This document shows, one piece after another, positions 26,103-35,201 of a DNA stretch of 64,000 nt. Position numbers and translations under genes: made by a program. The DNA lies in NCBI GenBank assembly GCA_039822105.1, contig JBCBMW010000002.1:248001-312000 (forward strand), given 5' to 3'. The stretch comes from Parvularcula sp039822105. Its GTDB lineage: Bacteria > Pseudomonadota > Alphaproteobacteria > Caulobacterales > Parvularculaceae. The notes beneath the pieces are model-generated. The model did no database searches, was not told the DNA's origin, and was given only the letters and a program-made list of their open reading frames with translations. Numbering within the stretch: the first letter of the stretch is position 1; the number at the start of each line of letters is the position of its first letter.

Positions 26103-26846
26103 ATGCCTTATAAAATTCAGAAAACCCGCTCACGAACTGGCCTCGCTGCCGCGGCCCTCGCGCTCGGCCTTTTGGCAGGACAAGCCCAAGCGGGTGACGC
26201 CAACGGGCGCTTCGCACCGAAGGGCATCGGCCTTATGCCCTGCGGTCAATTCATTCAGGCCGCCGAAGCAGGCGCGCCAGAAGCGGCCCTCGCGATGAGC
26301 TGGGTGGCAGGATACATTTCTGCAGCCAACCTGATCCTGCCTGAGACCTATGACCTGATCAGCTGGCAAGAGGGACTGCTGCCGAGCATTCTCGCATCGG
26401 TCTGCCAACAGGTCCCTGAAGAGCCGATTGCTCTTGCCGCGGCCGAACTCATCAGCGCCTTTGGTCCTGGCCGCATTCAAGCGGCAGAACAGCCAGAAGA
26501 AATCGTTGTCGGTGAACGCCGCCGCTTGCTCTACCCGACAACGGTGCGGCAGATGCAACAGGCACTGCGCGCTGCCGGCCAAACGGTCTCCGTGGACGGC
26601 GACTTCGGCCCAGGCACCCAGTCCGCCATCAGCGCGTTCCAGACGTCTCGCGGCATCGCCGCCTCTGGCTTCCCCGATGAGCCAACCATGGTTGCCCTTT
26701 TCGCCGGTGGCCCGCCACCGCAACAGGCGCAGCAACAAACGCCGCCTCCACTGTTGGCAGCTCCGCCTGCGCAGCAACAGCCAGCGCCCATGCCGACCAT
26801 CGACATGGAGCCAATCCAAAGCCCGCTTTCGGGTGGTGGCCAGTAA
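26103..26846 (+). CDS. Secreted peptidoglycan-binding-domain protein
   Basis: 247 residues: signal peptide ending AGQAQA (about residue 30); an unassigned domain with two cysteines (MPCGQF and SVCQQ) and the pattern MSWVAGYISAANL, loosely like Rap1a/Tai-type periplasmic proteins; a PG_binding_1 repeat (TVRQMQQALRAAGQTVSVDGDFGPGTQSAISAFQ region, about 147-200); and a Pro/Gln-rich tail. It should be periplasmic and attached non-covalently to the wall. No catalytic domain is present. A good terminator follows at 26876. Function unknown. Confidence 0.7.
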   Translation: MPYKIQKTRSRTGLAAAALALGLLAGQAQAGDANGRFAPKGIGLMPCGQFIQAAEAGAPEAALAMSWVAGYISAANLILPETYDLISWQEGLLPSILASVCQQVPEEPIALAAAELISAFGPGRIQAAEQPEEIVVGERRRLLYPTTVRQMQQALRAAGQTVSVDGDFGPGTQSAISAFQTSRGIAASGFPDEPTMVALFAGGPPPQQAQQQTPPPLLAAPPAQQQPAPMPTIDMEPIQSPLSGGGQ

Positions 26847-26875
26847 ACACTTAGCAACTGGATAAGCGATGATGG

Positions 26876-26906
26876 GGGCGAGCGTGAAACACCGCTCGTC
26901 CTTTTT
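26876..26906 (+). terminator. Intrinsic terminator after peptidoglycan-binding protein
   Basis: GGGCGAGCG (26876-26884) pairs with CGCTCGTCC (26893-26901) over nine positions with one G-U pair and an 8-base loop, followed by TTTTT. Confidence 0.8.
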
Positions 26907-27068
26907 GTATGTGTACAGCCCTAGCTCACACTTTGAATGCAAAGCCCGAATTCGGTCCCGGCTGTCGGTTGATACAATTCTCGAACTAATTTCATTAAAA
27001 TCCGCAGCACATATTCAGCACTTCTTTTGCTTCCTTTCTTATGGTTGTGCCCGTGGGGTAAGGGTCGC

Positions 27069-29549
27069 ATGAGTGTCACGCGTTTCATGGTGGGTCTTGT
27101 GTTGTGTTGGTGCAGCGTTTGCGCGCCAGCCAGCGCCGCTGACGGCGAAAAGGTGCCGGTGCATGACCTTCTGGCTAGTCCTGAGTATGTCGGCGCTCCT
27201 CTCGACGGCAAACTTGCGCGGTTAGACGCGTGGATTGCCGATCGAGGCACCGATGTGAGAGATGCAGAGTGGGCCCGTGCGGCATCACAGCGCATTATGA
27301 TCATTGCTCAGCAAGGTGATTTTGAAACCGCTGAACAGTATGCTGACGATGTCCTCGAAGACATGCTGAGCGCGCTGTCAGATAGCGGCGACTTCATATC
27401 CGCGGCCTACGGCGTCGGCTTTATCAAGGTTTTTTCCCAAAGAATTGATGAAACGCTACGCTTGGTCGACCGTATGCGGAATCATCCAGCCTTTGATTCT
27501 GACCCCATTTATCAGCAAAACATCGACACGCTGATGGTAACGGTGCATTCGCAGACTGGCAATCCCATCCTCGCAGCGGGCGTCTTCATCGATAAGTACA
27601 ACGATGGATCCATCAACAAACTGCCACCGATCGATCAGCTCAAGCTCATCTCCAACATCAGCTATGCGCTCATTCGCGGCCGGTCATATGAGGAGGCGCA
27701 GTACTATCTCGACGTCGCCTCTAACAAACTCAGCGCTTGGATCGATAGCGGACTGATCGATCCCTTAAACGTTCGACGGGTGCGTTGGCACATCAACTAT
27801 AACCAGTCGAAAATGCTGGCTTATCAAGAAAAGTTCGACGAGATCGTGCCGCTCTATCCGTCGCTCAAAACCGACTCAGAACACATTGGCGGCCCGCTCT
27901 ATGCAACGCAAACGGACTATGTTGCGGCAGCCATAGCCTACAACAATGGCGAGCATGATAAAGCGGCAGATCTGATCGGCCAGACAATTGAAAAGACAAC
28001 CGCCCTTGGCGCGACTGACGTCTTGATTGACCTCTATGATCTGCAAGCGAAAAACTATCAGGCGGCCAATCGTCCCCAAGACGCGCTTCAATCCTATCTT
28101 GATGGCAAGGCGCTTGATGACGCGCTAAAGGCTGAACAAGGCCGGGCGCGTGTTGAGTATATGAACACCCGCCGCATTCTGATCGAGCGTAACGCTCAGA
28201 TCAAAGAGCTTGAGGCCAAGACGACAGCGGCAGAGCAAATGCGCCGACGCGATCAGATTATCGCCGCGGTGTCGCTTGCTGGTCTTACACTTGTCTTGGT
28301 CTTTGCCCTCGCTCTCGTCAGGTCTCGTCGGCGCCTTCGGATCTATGCTGATGAACTGGAGACGAGTGAGAAGAAGGCTCTAATTGCCGCTCAAGCAAAA
28401 GCGGCCTTCTTGGCCAATATGAGCCACGAGATCCGCACACCGCTCAATGGTCTCCTCGGTATGACCCAAGTCTTGGCCGAGCAACGCTACGACTCAGAGC
28501 ACGACGAGTGCGTCGATATCATTCTGCGGTCCGGTGAATCGCTTTTGACCATCGTCAACGACGTGCTGGATCTGTCGAAAATTGAGGCGGGCAAGATGAC
28601 GGTCGCGCCAACAGCGACCAACATCCGGGACCTTGTCGACGAGCTGACAAGCCTATGGTCCGTAAGCGCCAAGGAAAAGGGTATTGCGCTCCATGTGCAC
28701 GCAGCTCCGAACCTTCCGGCGTCCGCGATGTTTGACGGCGCGCGCGTCCGTCAGTGTGCATCTAATCTCATCTCCAACGCGATCAAATTCACCGAGGAAG
28801 GCCAGGTGAGCATCAACGTCAGCGCGAGTGACGATGGCGAGATGCTGACCATCTGCGTGGAAGACACGGGGCTCGGGATCAAAGACGATGCCGTGGCCAC
28901 CCTCTTCTCGGCCTTCGAACAGGGTGACACGTCATCCACGCGGAAGTTTGGCGGTACCGGGCTTGGCCTGTCGATCGTGCATAGTTTTGCCGAGCTGATG
29001 GGCGGCGAGGTCTCTGTCTCAAGCACCTACGGCGAAGGATCACGCTTCACGCTGTGCATTCCTATCGTCCCCATCGTTGAGCAAGCACCAGCTGAGCCGA
29101 GCAACGAGAACGTCCTCGCGGCGTCAGCGCCGCAAACGCTGAGCACGATCAAAACGATCCTGGTCGTCGACGACAACCACGTGAACCGCATGGTCGTCAA
29201 AGCGTTCCTCAAAAAGAGCGGCGTCCGGATCGTCGAAGCAGAGAACGGTGTCGAGGCCCTCGACTACCTGCGAACAGTGGGCGACGCAGACCTCGTATTG
29301 CTGGACATGCACATGCCGGAGATGGATGGCCCTGAATGCATCATGCATATCCGGGCCTCACAAGCTCCGTGGCGCGACATTCCCATTCTGGTGCTGACAG
29401 CCGACGCTATGGAAGGTGATCGCGAGCGGTACTTGGAGCTCTCGGTCCAAGGGTACCTCGCCAAACCAGTGGTCCAAAACGATCTGTGGGCCGAGGTCTG
29501 CCAGATTGACGCGAGCTATACGACCGAGCGCCTCTCAAAGTCAGCTTGA
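27069..29549 (+). CDS. Hybrid histidine kinase with TPR-like periplasmic sensor
   Basis: 826 residues: signal sequence (PASAADGE), a helical periplasmic region of about 350 residues with TPR-like repeats (GDFETAEQYADDVLED, RSYEEAQYYLDVAS, NRPQDALQSYLDG), a membrane helix (about 397-417), a coiled coil, HisKA with MSHEIRTPLNG (His453), HATPase_c (NAIKFTEEG, GTGLGLSIV) and a C-terminal receiver (VVDDN, Asp746 in LLDMHMP, Lys in AKPV). There is no Hpt domain, so a separate phosphotransfer partner is needed. It lies just upstream of a TonB receptor on the same strand; sensing an envelope or nutrient signal for that receptor is inference. Confidence 0.88.
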   Translation: MSVTRFMVGLVLCWCSVCAPASAADGEKVPVHDLLASPEYVGAPLDGKLARLDAWIADRGTDVRDAEWARAASQRIMIIAQQGDFETAEQYADDVLEDMLSALSDSGDFISAAYGVGFIKVFSQRIDETLRLVDRMRNHPAFDSDPIYQQNIDTLMVTVHSQTGNPILAAGVFIDKYNDGSINKLPPIDQLKLISNISYALIRGRSYEEAQYYLDVASNKLSAWIDSGLIDPLNVRRVRWHINYNQSKMLAYQEKFDEIVPLYPSLKTDSEHIGGPLYATQTDYVAAAIAYNNGEHDKAADLIGQTIEKTTALGATDVLIDLYDLQAKNYQAANRPQDALQSYLDGKALDDALKAEQGRARVEYMNTRRILIERNAQIKELEAKTTAAEQMRRRDQIIAAVSLAGLTLVLVFALALVRSRRRLRIYADELETSEKKALIAAQAKAAFLANMSHEIRTPLNGLLGMTQVLAEQRYDSEHDECVDIILRSGESLLTIVNDVLDLSKIEAGKMTVAPTATNIRDLVDELTSLWSVSAKEKGIALHVHAAPNLPASAMFDGARVRQCASNLISNAIKFTEEGQVSINVSASDDGEMLTICVEDTGLGIKDDAVATLFSAFEQGDTSSTRKFGGTGLGLSIVHSFAELMGGEVSVSSTYGEGSRFTLCIPIVPIVEQAPAEPSNENVLAASAPQTLSTIKTILVVDDNHVNRMVVKAFLKKSGVRIVEAENGVEALDYLRTVGDADLVLLDMHMPEMDGPECIMHIRASQAPWRDIPILVLTADAMEGDRERYLELSVQGYLAKPVVQNDLWAEVCQIDASYTTERLSKSA

Positions 29550-29565
29550 GGCTTTGCCAGGCCTA

Positions 29566-29583
29566 GACCGCCTAACGGCGGTC
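29566..29583 (+). terminator. Short hairpin after hybrid kinase
   Basis: GACCGCC, TAAC, GGCGGTC form a perfect 7-bp stem with a 4-base loop 16 bases after the stop. There is no T-tract, so intrinsic termination would be weak. Confidence 0.35.
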
Positions 29584-29669
29584 GCTCCACTGCCCCCATC
29601 CTCTGAACTGCGCACCTGTGTGGACCCTCGGTCACGCCCGTCCAGAACCGCGTTCGATACACCCCGGTT

Positions 29670-29698
29670 TCGCCCACATCGTGGAAATCTCAATTTCC
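29670..29698. promoter_or_regulatory. Candidate IclR-type operator before TonB receptor
   Basis: TCGCCCACATCGTGGAAA (29670-29687) matches 14 of 18 positions of the motif before the class II aldolase gene and shares CACATCGTGGA with the site at 40567. It overlaps a perfect inverted repeat GGAAAT-CTCA-ATTTCC (29683-29698). Both lie 90-120 bases before the receptor start. Confidence 0.45.
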
Positions 29699-29788
29699 CT
29701 TAATTGACCCCTATTCCAGCTTGGAGAAGCGTTCCGTCCGGGCAGGGCAAAAAAGAACGGTCCGGCCAAGGATCGGGAGGATCGACTG

Positions 29789-32692
29789 GTGAAGACAAAA
29801 CTATTGGTGTCGTCGGCCGTTGGGCTGGCGCTTTTGGGGACATCTTGGGCCCAAGAGGATGAGAGCAACAACAGCGACGTGATCATCGTCTCTGGTACGC
29901 GCGGCGCACTGAGCGAAGCGCTTCGTGAGGAGCGGGCCGCAGACGGTTTCAAGAGCGTGATCTCGGCTGATGATATTGGCCAGTTTGCGGACCAAAACAT
30001 CGCCGAAACGCTCCAACGCGTACCGGGCGTGTCGATCACAAGGGATGAAGGCGAAGGCCAGCAGCTTTCGATCCGCGGCCTACCCACTGACTTTGCGACC
30101 ATCACCATCGATGGTGCGCGACTTGGTACACGCGATCCTGAATCGAATGCGGTGAACCTCGATATTCTGTCTTCCGACCTTTTGAGCGGCATCGAGGTGA
30201 TCAAGACGCTGACCCCCGATCTTGATGCCGACAGCGTCGCAGGCCAGGTCAACCTTCGGACACTTTCAGCCATCACCCGTGGTAAAGACTCGGTCTCTGG
30301 GCGGATCGAAACCGGATACGAAGGCAAGGCGGAAGAGTACAATCCGCGGATCAGCGGCGACTTCACCAAGCTGTTCGAGCGCGATGCGGGCGGTTTGATC
30401 GGTATCGCAGGCGGTATCAGCTACCAGCGCCGCGAAACCGTTGTCGACGATTTCCGGGTCAATGACGGCCTGCGCTATGTCTGCGTTGAGCAAGGACTGG
30501 TGTTCGACGACGACGCCGACGACTACAACTGCCAAGAAAATCCCGAGCTTGCCGACGAATCGTTCCTCGCTGTACGCCGTATCGACCAGCGCAACGACCC
30601 GGCTGAGCGCACACGGATTAGTGGTAACCTCAACCTCGAATATCAGCCGTCGGAGAACCAACTCTTCTACGCCCGCGGCACCTATGCCTATTTTGAGGAC
30701 ACGGATATCCGCGCGCGGGAACGTATTGAGCTCGACGACGGGAGCAACGATCTCGACGAGGCACCTGACGAGATCCAAGCGATCAATGCGACCGGCGGCG
30801 TCTTTGAGGATGTCGACTTCTCCAAACGGTTCCGCTTCACCGATCAAGAAGACACAGCCCTGACCTTCAGCATCGGCGGGGAAAACACATTCTCTGACGG
30901 CAAGTGGGAAATCGACTACGGCTTCGACTATTCGAAGAACGAGTCCGACATTCCATCGGTCGAGGCCCGGTTCAGAACCCGTGACAACATCGTCACCACC
31001 TCCAATCAGAGTGAGGACGGTATCGACTTCAGCGTCGTGAGCGAGGACGGCGAAGCACTCTTGCCGGAGGACTTTGACTTCCGCTTCATCACGCAGTTCG
31101 ACAACTTCTCAACGGACGAAATCACCGCGTTCAAAGTGAACATGGCTCGGAACTTCCAGGCGTTCGGCAATGACGCCAGCGTCAAGTTCGGCGTCAAACT
31201 GCAAGAGCGTGAGCGGACGCTCGATGTGAACCGAGCGAACATCGAAACTGACCTCATCTCTGACCTCAGCCAGTTCGATACGTCGGTTCCGAGCCAAACA
31301 GATCTCGACCTTCTGTTCTTCCCGAACCTTGGCCAGCTGCGCAGCGTGACGCTGGAAGGCGCCGCCACCGGCAGCGTTGACGATAACGCGCTTTTCGCAA
31401 GCTTCGCCAACGTCGCCGAAGACTTTGAGGTCGAAGAGGAGATTCTGTCCGGGTACTTCATGACGACGTTCAGCCCGGTCGAAAAACTCCAGATCATCGC
31501 CGGTGTGCGGGTCGAAGCCACCGATCTCAGCACCACCGGGACGCGCTACAACGTCATCGAGTACGAAGAGGACGCGACCGACCTCTTTGCCGACGCGTTC
31601 GAGGCGGGCGGGATCGACGGTACTGCTCAAGCTGACGCGTTCCTCGAAGACCGGGTCAGCACCGTCATCTTTGAAGATCAGTCACAGACGAACGACTATG
31701 TCGACGTCTTCCCTAACCTGCAAATGCGTTGGGATGTCCGTGACGATGTGGTTGTGCGCGCATCCTACACCGAAGCCATCAAGCGTCCGCGTTACAACGA
31801 AATCGCTGCGACAACAGGCTTTACCACGGTTGAGGACATTGACGCGGACGATGTCGAGGACGCGATTGATGCGCTTGGCGGTTCCATCACCGATATTGCG
31901 CAGGCGGAGCAAATCGTCGCCGATATCGGCGGGGCCAACCGCTTCCAAGTGCGCGGTGAGGACATCAGGAACCCACAACTCGATCCTCTGCGCGCCAAGC
32001 AATTCGATGCCTCCGTGGCGTGGTACCCGAACGACAACGCCGTTCTCTCGGTGGCTGCGTTCTATAAGGACATTGACGACTTCATTGTCCGTGTGGGTGT
32101 TGCCGGGGATGATGTGACCCAGTTTGGGTTCCCGGTCGCCGACGGTTCTCTTGATGGTGGCCCTGAGCAGCTGGAGACATTCGTCAACGGCGATTCAGCT
32201 GAGGTCTACGGCGTTGAGCTCAACTACTACCAAGCCTATACGTTCCTACCCGGACCGTTCGACGGGCTCTTCGCGCAAGCCAACCTCACGCTGTCTGAGT
32301 CCGAAGCGACCACAGGCATCACCCAACGGACCATCACCCTGCCCGAGCAAGCCGATACGATCGGCAACATCTCGGTGGGTTATGAGAACGATAAGGTGAC
32401 GTTGCGCTGGTCGGGCAACTACCAGGGTGAGCGCTTCCGCGGCATCAACACAGCTCAGCTCGAGGACCTCGATGATCCGGCTGGTGATGAACTGGAAGCT
32501 GAACGTTGGAGCATGGATATCAACGCGCGGTACCGCATTACGGAAACGGTCCAACTTTATTTTGACGCCATCAACATCAATGATGCAGAAGATATTAGGC
32601 GTTTCCGAGGTGATAGCACAAGCGGACAGATCTACTCGCGTATCGAGAACTATGGAGCGACGTACCAGTTGGGCGTCAGGTTCCGCTTCTAG
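29789..32692 (+). CDS. TonB-dependent receptor, Xanthomonas/Caulobacter class
   Basis: 967 residues. The GTG start follows GGGAGG at 8 bases and gives a short signal peptide (GTSWAQ). The plug has VIIVSGTRGAL, IADDIGQF-type wording (SADDIGQFADQNIAETLQRVPGV), QQLSIRGL and VNLDILSSDLLSGIEVIKT, the pattern of the TIGR01782 family whose members are often carbohydrate receptors. The barrel ends in FRF. A strong terminator follows. A site like the catabolic-locus motif lies upstream, so I infer it imports the substrate, or an oligomer of it, for the 35-51 kb genes. Confidence 0.92.
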   Translation: MKTKLLVSSAVGLALLGTSWAQEDESNNSDVIIVSGTRGALSEALREERAADGFKSVISADDIGQFADQNIAETLQRVPGVSITRDEGEGQQLSIRGLPTDFATITIDGARLGTRDPESNAVNLDILSSDLLSGIEVIKTLTPDLDADSVAGQVNLRTLSAITRGKDSVSGRIETGYEGKAEEYNPRISGDFTKLFERDAGGLIGIAGGISYQRRETVVDDFRVNDGLRYVCVEQGLVFDDDADDYNCQENPELADESFLAVRRIDQRNDPAERTRISGNLNLEYQPSENQLFYARGTYAYFEDTDIRARERIELDDGSNDLDEAPDEIQAINATGGVFEDVDFSKRFRFTDQEDTALTFSIGGENTFSDGKWEIDYGFDYSKNESDIPSVEARFRTRDNIVTTSNQSEDGIDFSVVSEDGEALLPEDFDFRFITQFDNFSTDEITAFKVNMARNFQAFGNDASVKFGVKLQERERTLDVNRANIETDLISDLSQFDTSVPSQTDLDLLFFPNLGQLRSVTLEGAATGSVDDNALFASFANVAEDFEVEEEILSGYFMTTFSPVEKLQIIAGVRVEATDLSTTGTRYNVIEYEEDATDLFADAFEAGGIDGTAQADAFLEDRVSTVIFEDQSQTNDYVDVFPNLQMRWDVRDDVVVRASYTEAIKRPRYNEIAATTGFTTVEDIDADDVEDAIDALGGSITDIAQAEQIVADIGGANRFQVRGEDIRNPQLDPLRAKQFDASVAWYPNDNAVLSVAAFYKDIDDFIVRVGVAGDDVTQFGFPVADGSLDGGPEQLETFVNGDSAEVYGVELNYYQAYTFLPGPFDGLFAQANLTLSESEATTGITQRTITLPEQADTIGNISVGYENDKVTLRWSGNYQGERFRGINTAQLEDLDDPAGDELEAERWSMDINARYRITETVQLYFDAININDAEDIRRFRGDSTSGQIYSRIENYGATYQLGVRFRF

Positions 32693-32714
32693 CACCTAAA
32701 TCCCCCTAGACTTT

Positions 32715-32750
32715 GACCTCCGTGAGCGGAAAGCCCACGGAGGTCTTTTT
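32715..32750 (+). terminator. Strong intrinsic terminator after TonB receptor
   Basis: GACCTCCGTG (32715-32724) and CACGGAGGTC (32736-32745) form a perfect 10-bp stem with an 11-base loop, followed by TTTTT. It isolates the receptor from the malic enzyme gene. Confidence 0.92.
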
Positions 32751-32856
32751 GTGTGATCGGTCAAGTCAGCAAGCGGGACAGCGCGTTCTCAGAATGCGGA
32801 CATCATCGCGCGGCAGGTAGGTGGACGGACTATGTGCACCGCCGCACGATGGAAGG

Positions 32857-35148
32857 ATGGCTGAAGACACGACCGCACGTTTTACTGATCAAGAGGCCCT
32901 CGACTTTCACGCACGGGGGAAGCCCGGCAAGCTCGAGGTGAACCCGACAAAACCGATGGCGACACAGCGGGACTTGTCGCTGGCCTACTCGCCCGGCGTC
33001 GCAGTGCCGGTCAAACGAATTGCTGAGGATTCCGACAGCGCCTATGACCTGACGGCCAGAGGCAACATGGTCGCTGTGATCTCGAACGGCACCGCCATTC
33101 TGGGCCTGGGCAATCTCGGCGCCCTTGCGTCCAAACCGGTGATGGAAGGCAAGTCAGTTCTTTTCAAACGGTTTGCGGATATCGACTCGATCGATTTGGA
33201 GGTCGATACGGAAGATCCGGACGCCTTCATTGATGCCGTGAAGCATCTTGGTCCCTCGTTCGGCGGCATCAACCTCGAAGACATTCAGGCACCCGATAGT
33301 TTCTACATTGAGGAACGGTTGAAAGAGATCATGGACATCCCCGTGTTCCATGACGACCAGCACGGAACCGCGATCATCGCAGCTGCGGGCCTCCTCAACG
33401 CCATCGATATCAACGGCAAGAGCATTGGCGACGTATCGGTGGCGATTTGCGGCGCGGGGTCGTCCGCCCTATCGGTGGCCGCACTGATCAAAACGCTGGG
33501 TGTGAAACACGAGAACGTCTTGATGGCCGATCGTGACGGCTTGCTTCGCCCTGGTCGCGAGGTCGCGATGAACCAGTGGCAGTCCGCCCACGCGGTGGAA
33601 ACGGACAAGCGAACCCTGAAAGAAGCGGTGGCCGGCGCTGACGTTGCTATTGGTCTATCCGGACCCGGTGCGTTCACGCCTGATATGATCCAGTCGATGG
33701 CGCCGAACCCGATCATCTTTGCTATGGCAAACCCCACGCCAGAAATCACACCAGAGGACGTGCACGCCGTCCGCGACGATGCCATCATGGCAACGGGGCG
33801 CTCCGACTACCCCAACCAGGTCAACAATGTCCTGGGCTTTCCCTATATCTTCAGGGGTGCGCTCGATGTCCGTGCCCGAACCATCAACGATGCCATGAAG
33901 GCGGCCTGTGCTCGTGCACTGGCAGCGCTCGCGCGAGAGGATGTGCCTGATGAGGTCGCGGAGGCATACGGAACACGCCTTCGTTATGGACCAGGCTATA
34001 TCATACCCACACCCTTTGATCCGCGCCTGATTTCGAAGATTCCGCCAGCTGTCGCAAAGGCCGCCTGCGACAGCGGCGTCGCCCGCCGACCGGTAGCAGA
34101 TCTTGAAGCCTATCAAGGCCGGCTGGCAACGCGCCTCGATCCGTCTGCTGCGTTTCTCCAGAAGGTTTACGCCGCCGTGAAGTCGGCCGAACCCAAACGC
34201 CGCATCGTCTTCGCTGAAGGAGAAGAAGAGACGGTGGTGCGCGCCGCCTATAGCTTTCAGAACCAAGGCTTGGGCCAGGCTGTGCTGATAGGACGTGAGG
34301 AACCTGTTCGGGCGCTCATGGAGCGCTTAGGTTGCCGCTCAAACCAAGATATCGAAATCTGGAATGCGCGCGAGTCAAACCATAAAAAAGCCTATACTGA
34401 TCATCTTTATACGCGCCTGCAGCGTCATGGCTATCTTGAGCGGGACTGCCGTCGCTTGGTCAACCAGGATAGGAACGCGTTCGCTGCCTGTATGCTGGCC
34501 ATGGGTCACGCCGATGGCATGGTGACAGGTGTCACGCGGCATTACGACGTCGCGCTGCGGAACATCCAATTGGCGCTCGACCCGCGCCCCGGTGAGCGGG
34601 TCATCGGCCTCTCCGTGGTCCTGGCGAAGGGGCGCACCGTGTTCATCGCGGACACATCGATAGCGGAGTATCCGTCATCAGAGGAGTTGGCCGATATCGC
34701 GGTCCAGACAGCTCATGCGGTTCGGCAGCTCGGTCATGAACCTCGCGTCGCATTCGTCTCGCACTCAAACTTTGGCAATCCGGGTACGGCGCATATGCGC
34801 CGGATGTCCAATGCCGTTTCTGTCTTGGACGAGCGCGGCGATGTCGACTTTGAGTATGAGGGTGAAATGACGCCGCGCATGGCCCTGAACGCTGGGATCC
34901 GCCAGATGTATCGCTTCAGTCGCCTGACGGCCGATGCGAATGTCCTGATTATGCCCGGCCTTCATTCTGGGGGGATTGCGTCCAAGCTGCTGACGGCGAT
35001 CGGCGGCGCCACGGTGATTGGTCCGGCACTGATCGGATTCTCAAAGCCGGTTCAGATTGTCCAGACAGGGGCGCAAGTGAACGATGTCATCAGCCTTGCC
35101 GCAATAGCTGCATACGGACTTGATACCGAACATCGCCCCAGACGGTGA
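32857..35148 (+). CDS. maeB: NADP-dependent malic enzyme, MaeB type
   Basis: 763 residues in two parts. The malic domain (1 to about 420) has SLAYSPGVAVP, GLGNLGALASKPVMEGK and HDDQHGTAII and decarboxylates malate to pyruvate with NADP. The C-terminal phosphotransacetylase-like domain (about 430-763, with FAEGEEE and LVIGREEPVR-type wording) usually regulates rather than catalyses. The ATG at 32857 begins just before FTDQEALDFHARGKPGKLE, the usual N-terminus, but its GGAAGG is too close; GTG at 32821 is an alternative start. It supplies NADPH and pyruvate from C4 acids, which fits growth on acids brought in by the DASS permease nearby. Confidence 0.9.
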   Translation: MAEDTTARFTDQEALDFHARGKPGKLEVNPTKPMATQRDLSLAYSPGVAVPVKRIAEDSDSAYDLTARGNMVAVISNGTAILGLGNLGALASKPVMEGKSVLFKRFADIDSIDLEVDTEDPDAFIDAVKHLGPSFGGINLEDIQAPDSFYIEERLKEIMDIPVFHDDQHGTAIIAAAGLLNAIDINGKSIGDVSVAICGAGSSALSVAALIKTLGVKHENVLMADRDGLLRPGREVAMNQWQSAHAVETDKRTLKEAVAGADVAIGLSGPGAFTPDMIQSMAPNPIIFAMANPTPEITPEDVHAVRDDAIMATGRSDYPNQVNNVLGFPYIFRGALDVRARTINDAMKAACARALAALAREDVPDEVAEAYGTRLRYGPGYIIPTPFDPRLISKIPPAVAKAACDSGVARRPVADLEAYQGRLATRLDPSAAFLQKVYAAVKSAEPKRRIVFAEGEEETVVRAAYSFQNQGLGQAVLIGREEPVRALMERLGCRSNQDIEIWNARESNHKKAYTDHLYTRLQRHGYLERDCRRLVNQDRNAFAACMLAMGHADGMVTGVTRHYDVALRNIQLALDPRPGERVIGLSVVLAKGRTVFIADTSIAEYPSSEELADIAVQTAHAVRQLGHEPRVAFVSHSNFGNPGTAHMRRMSNAVSVLDERGDVDFEYEGEMTPRMALNAGIRQMYRFSRLTADANVLIMPGLHSGGIASKLLTAIGGATVIGPALIGFSKPVQIVQTGAQVNDVISLAAIAAYGLDTEHRPRR

Positions 35149-35201
35149 GACGCCCCGCCAGCCGGCAGTAGCGCCGCGCAACACGCTGCTCTACTCCGGA
35201 T

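Noticed and set aside
26130..26942. 270-residue minus-strand frame
   Set aside because: Shadow of the secreted peptidoglycan-binding gene, with Arg/Leu-rich composition and no motif.
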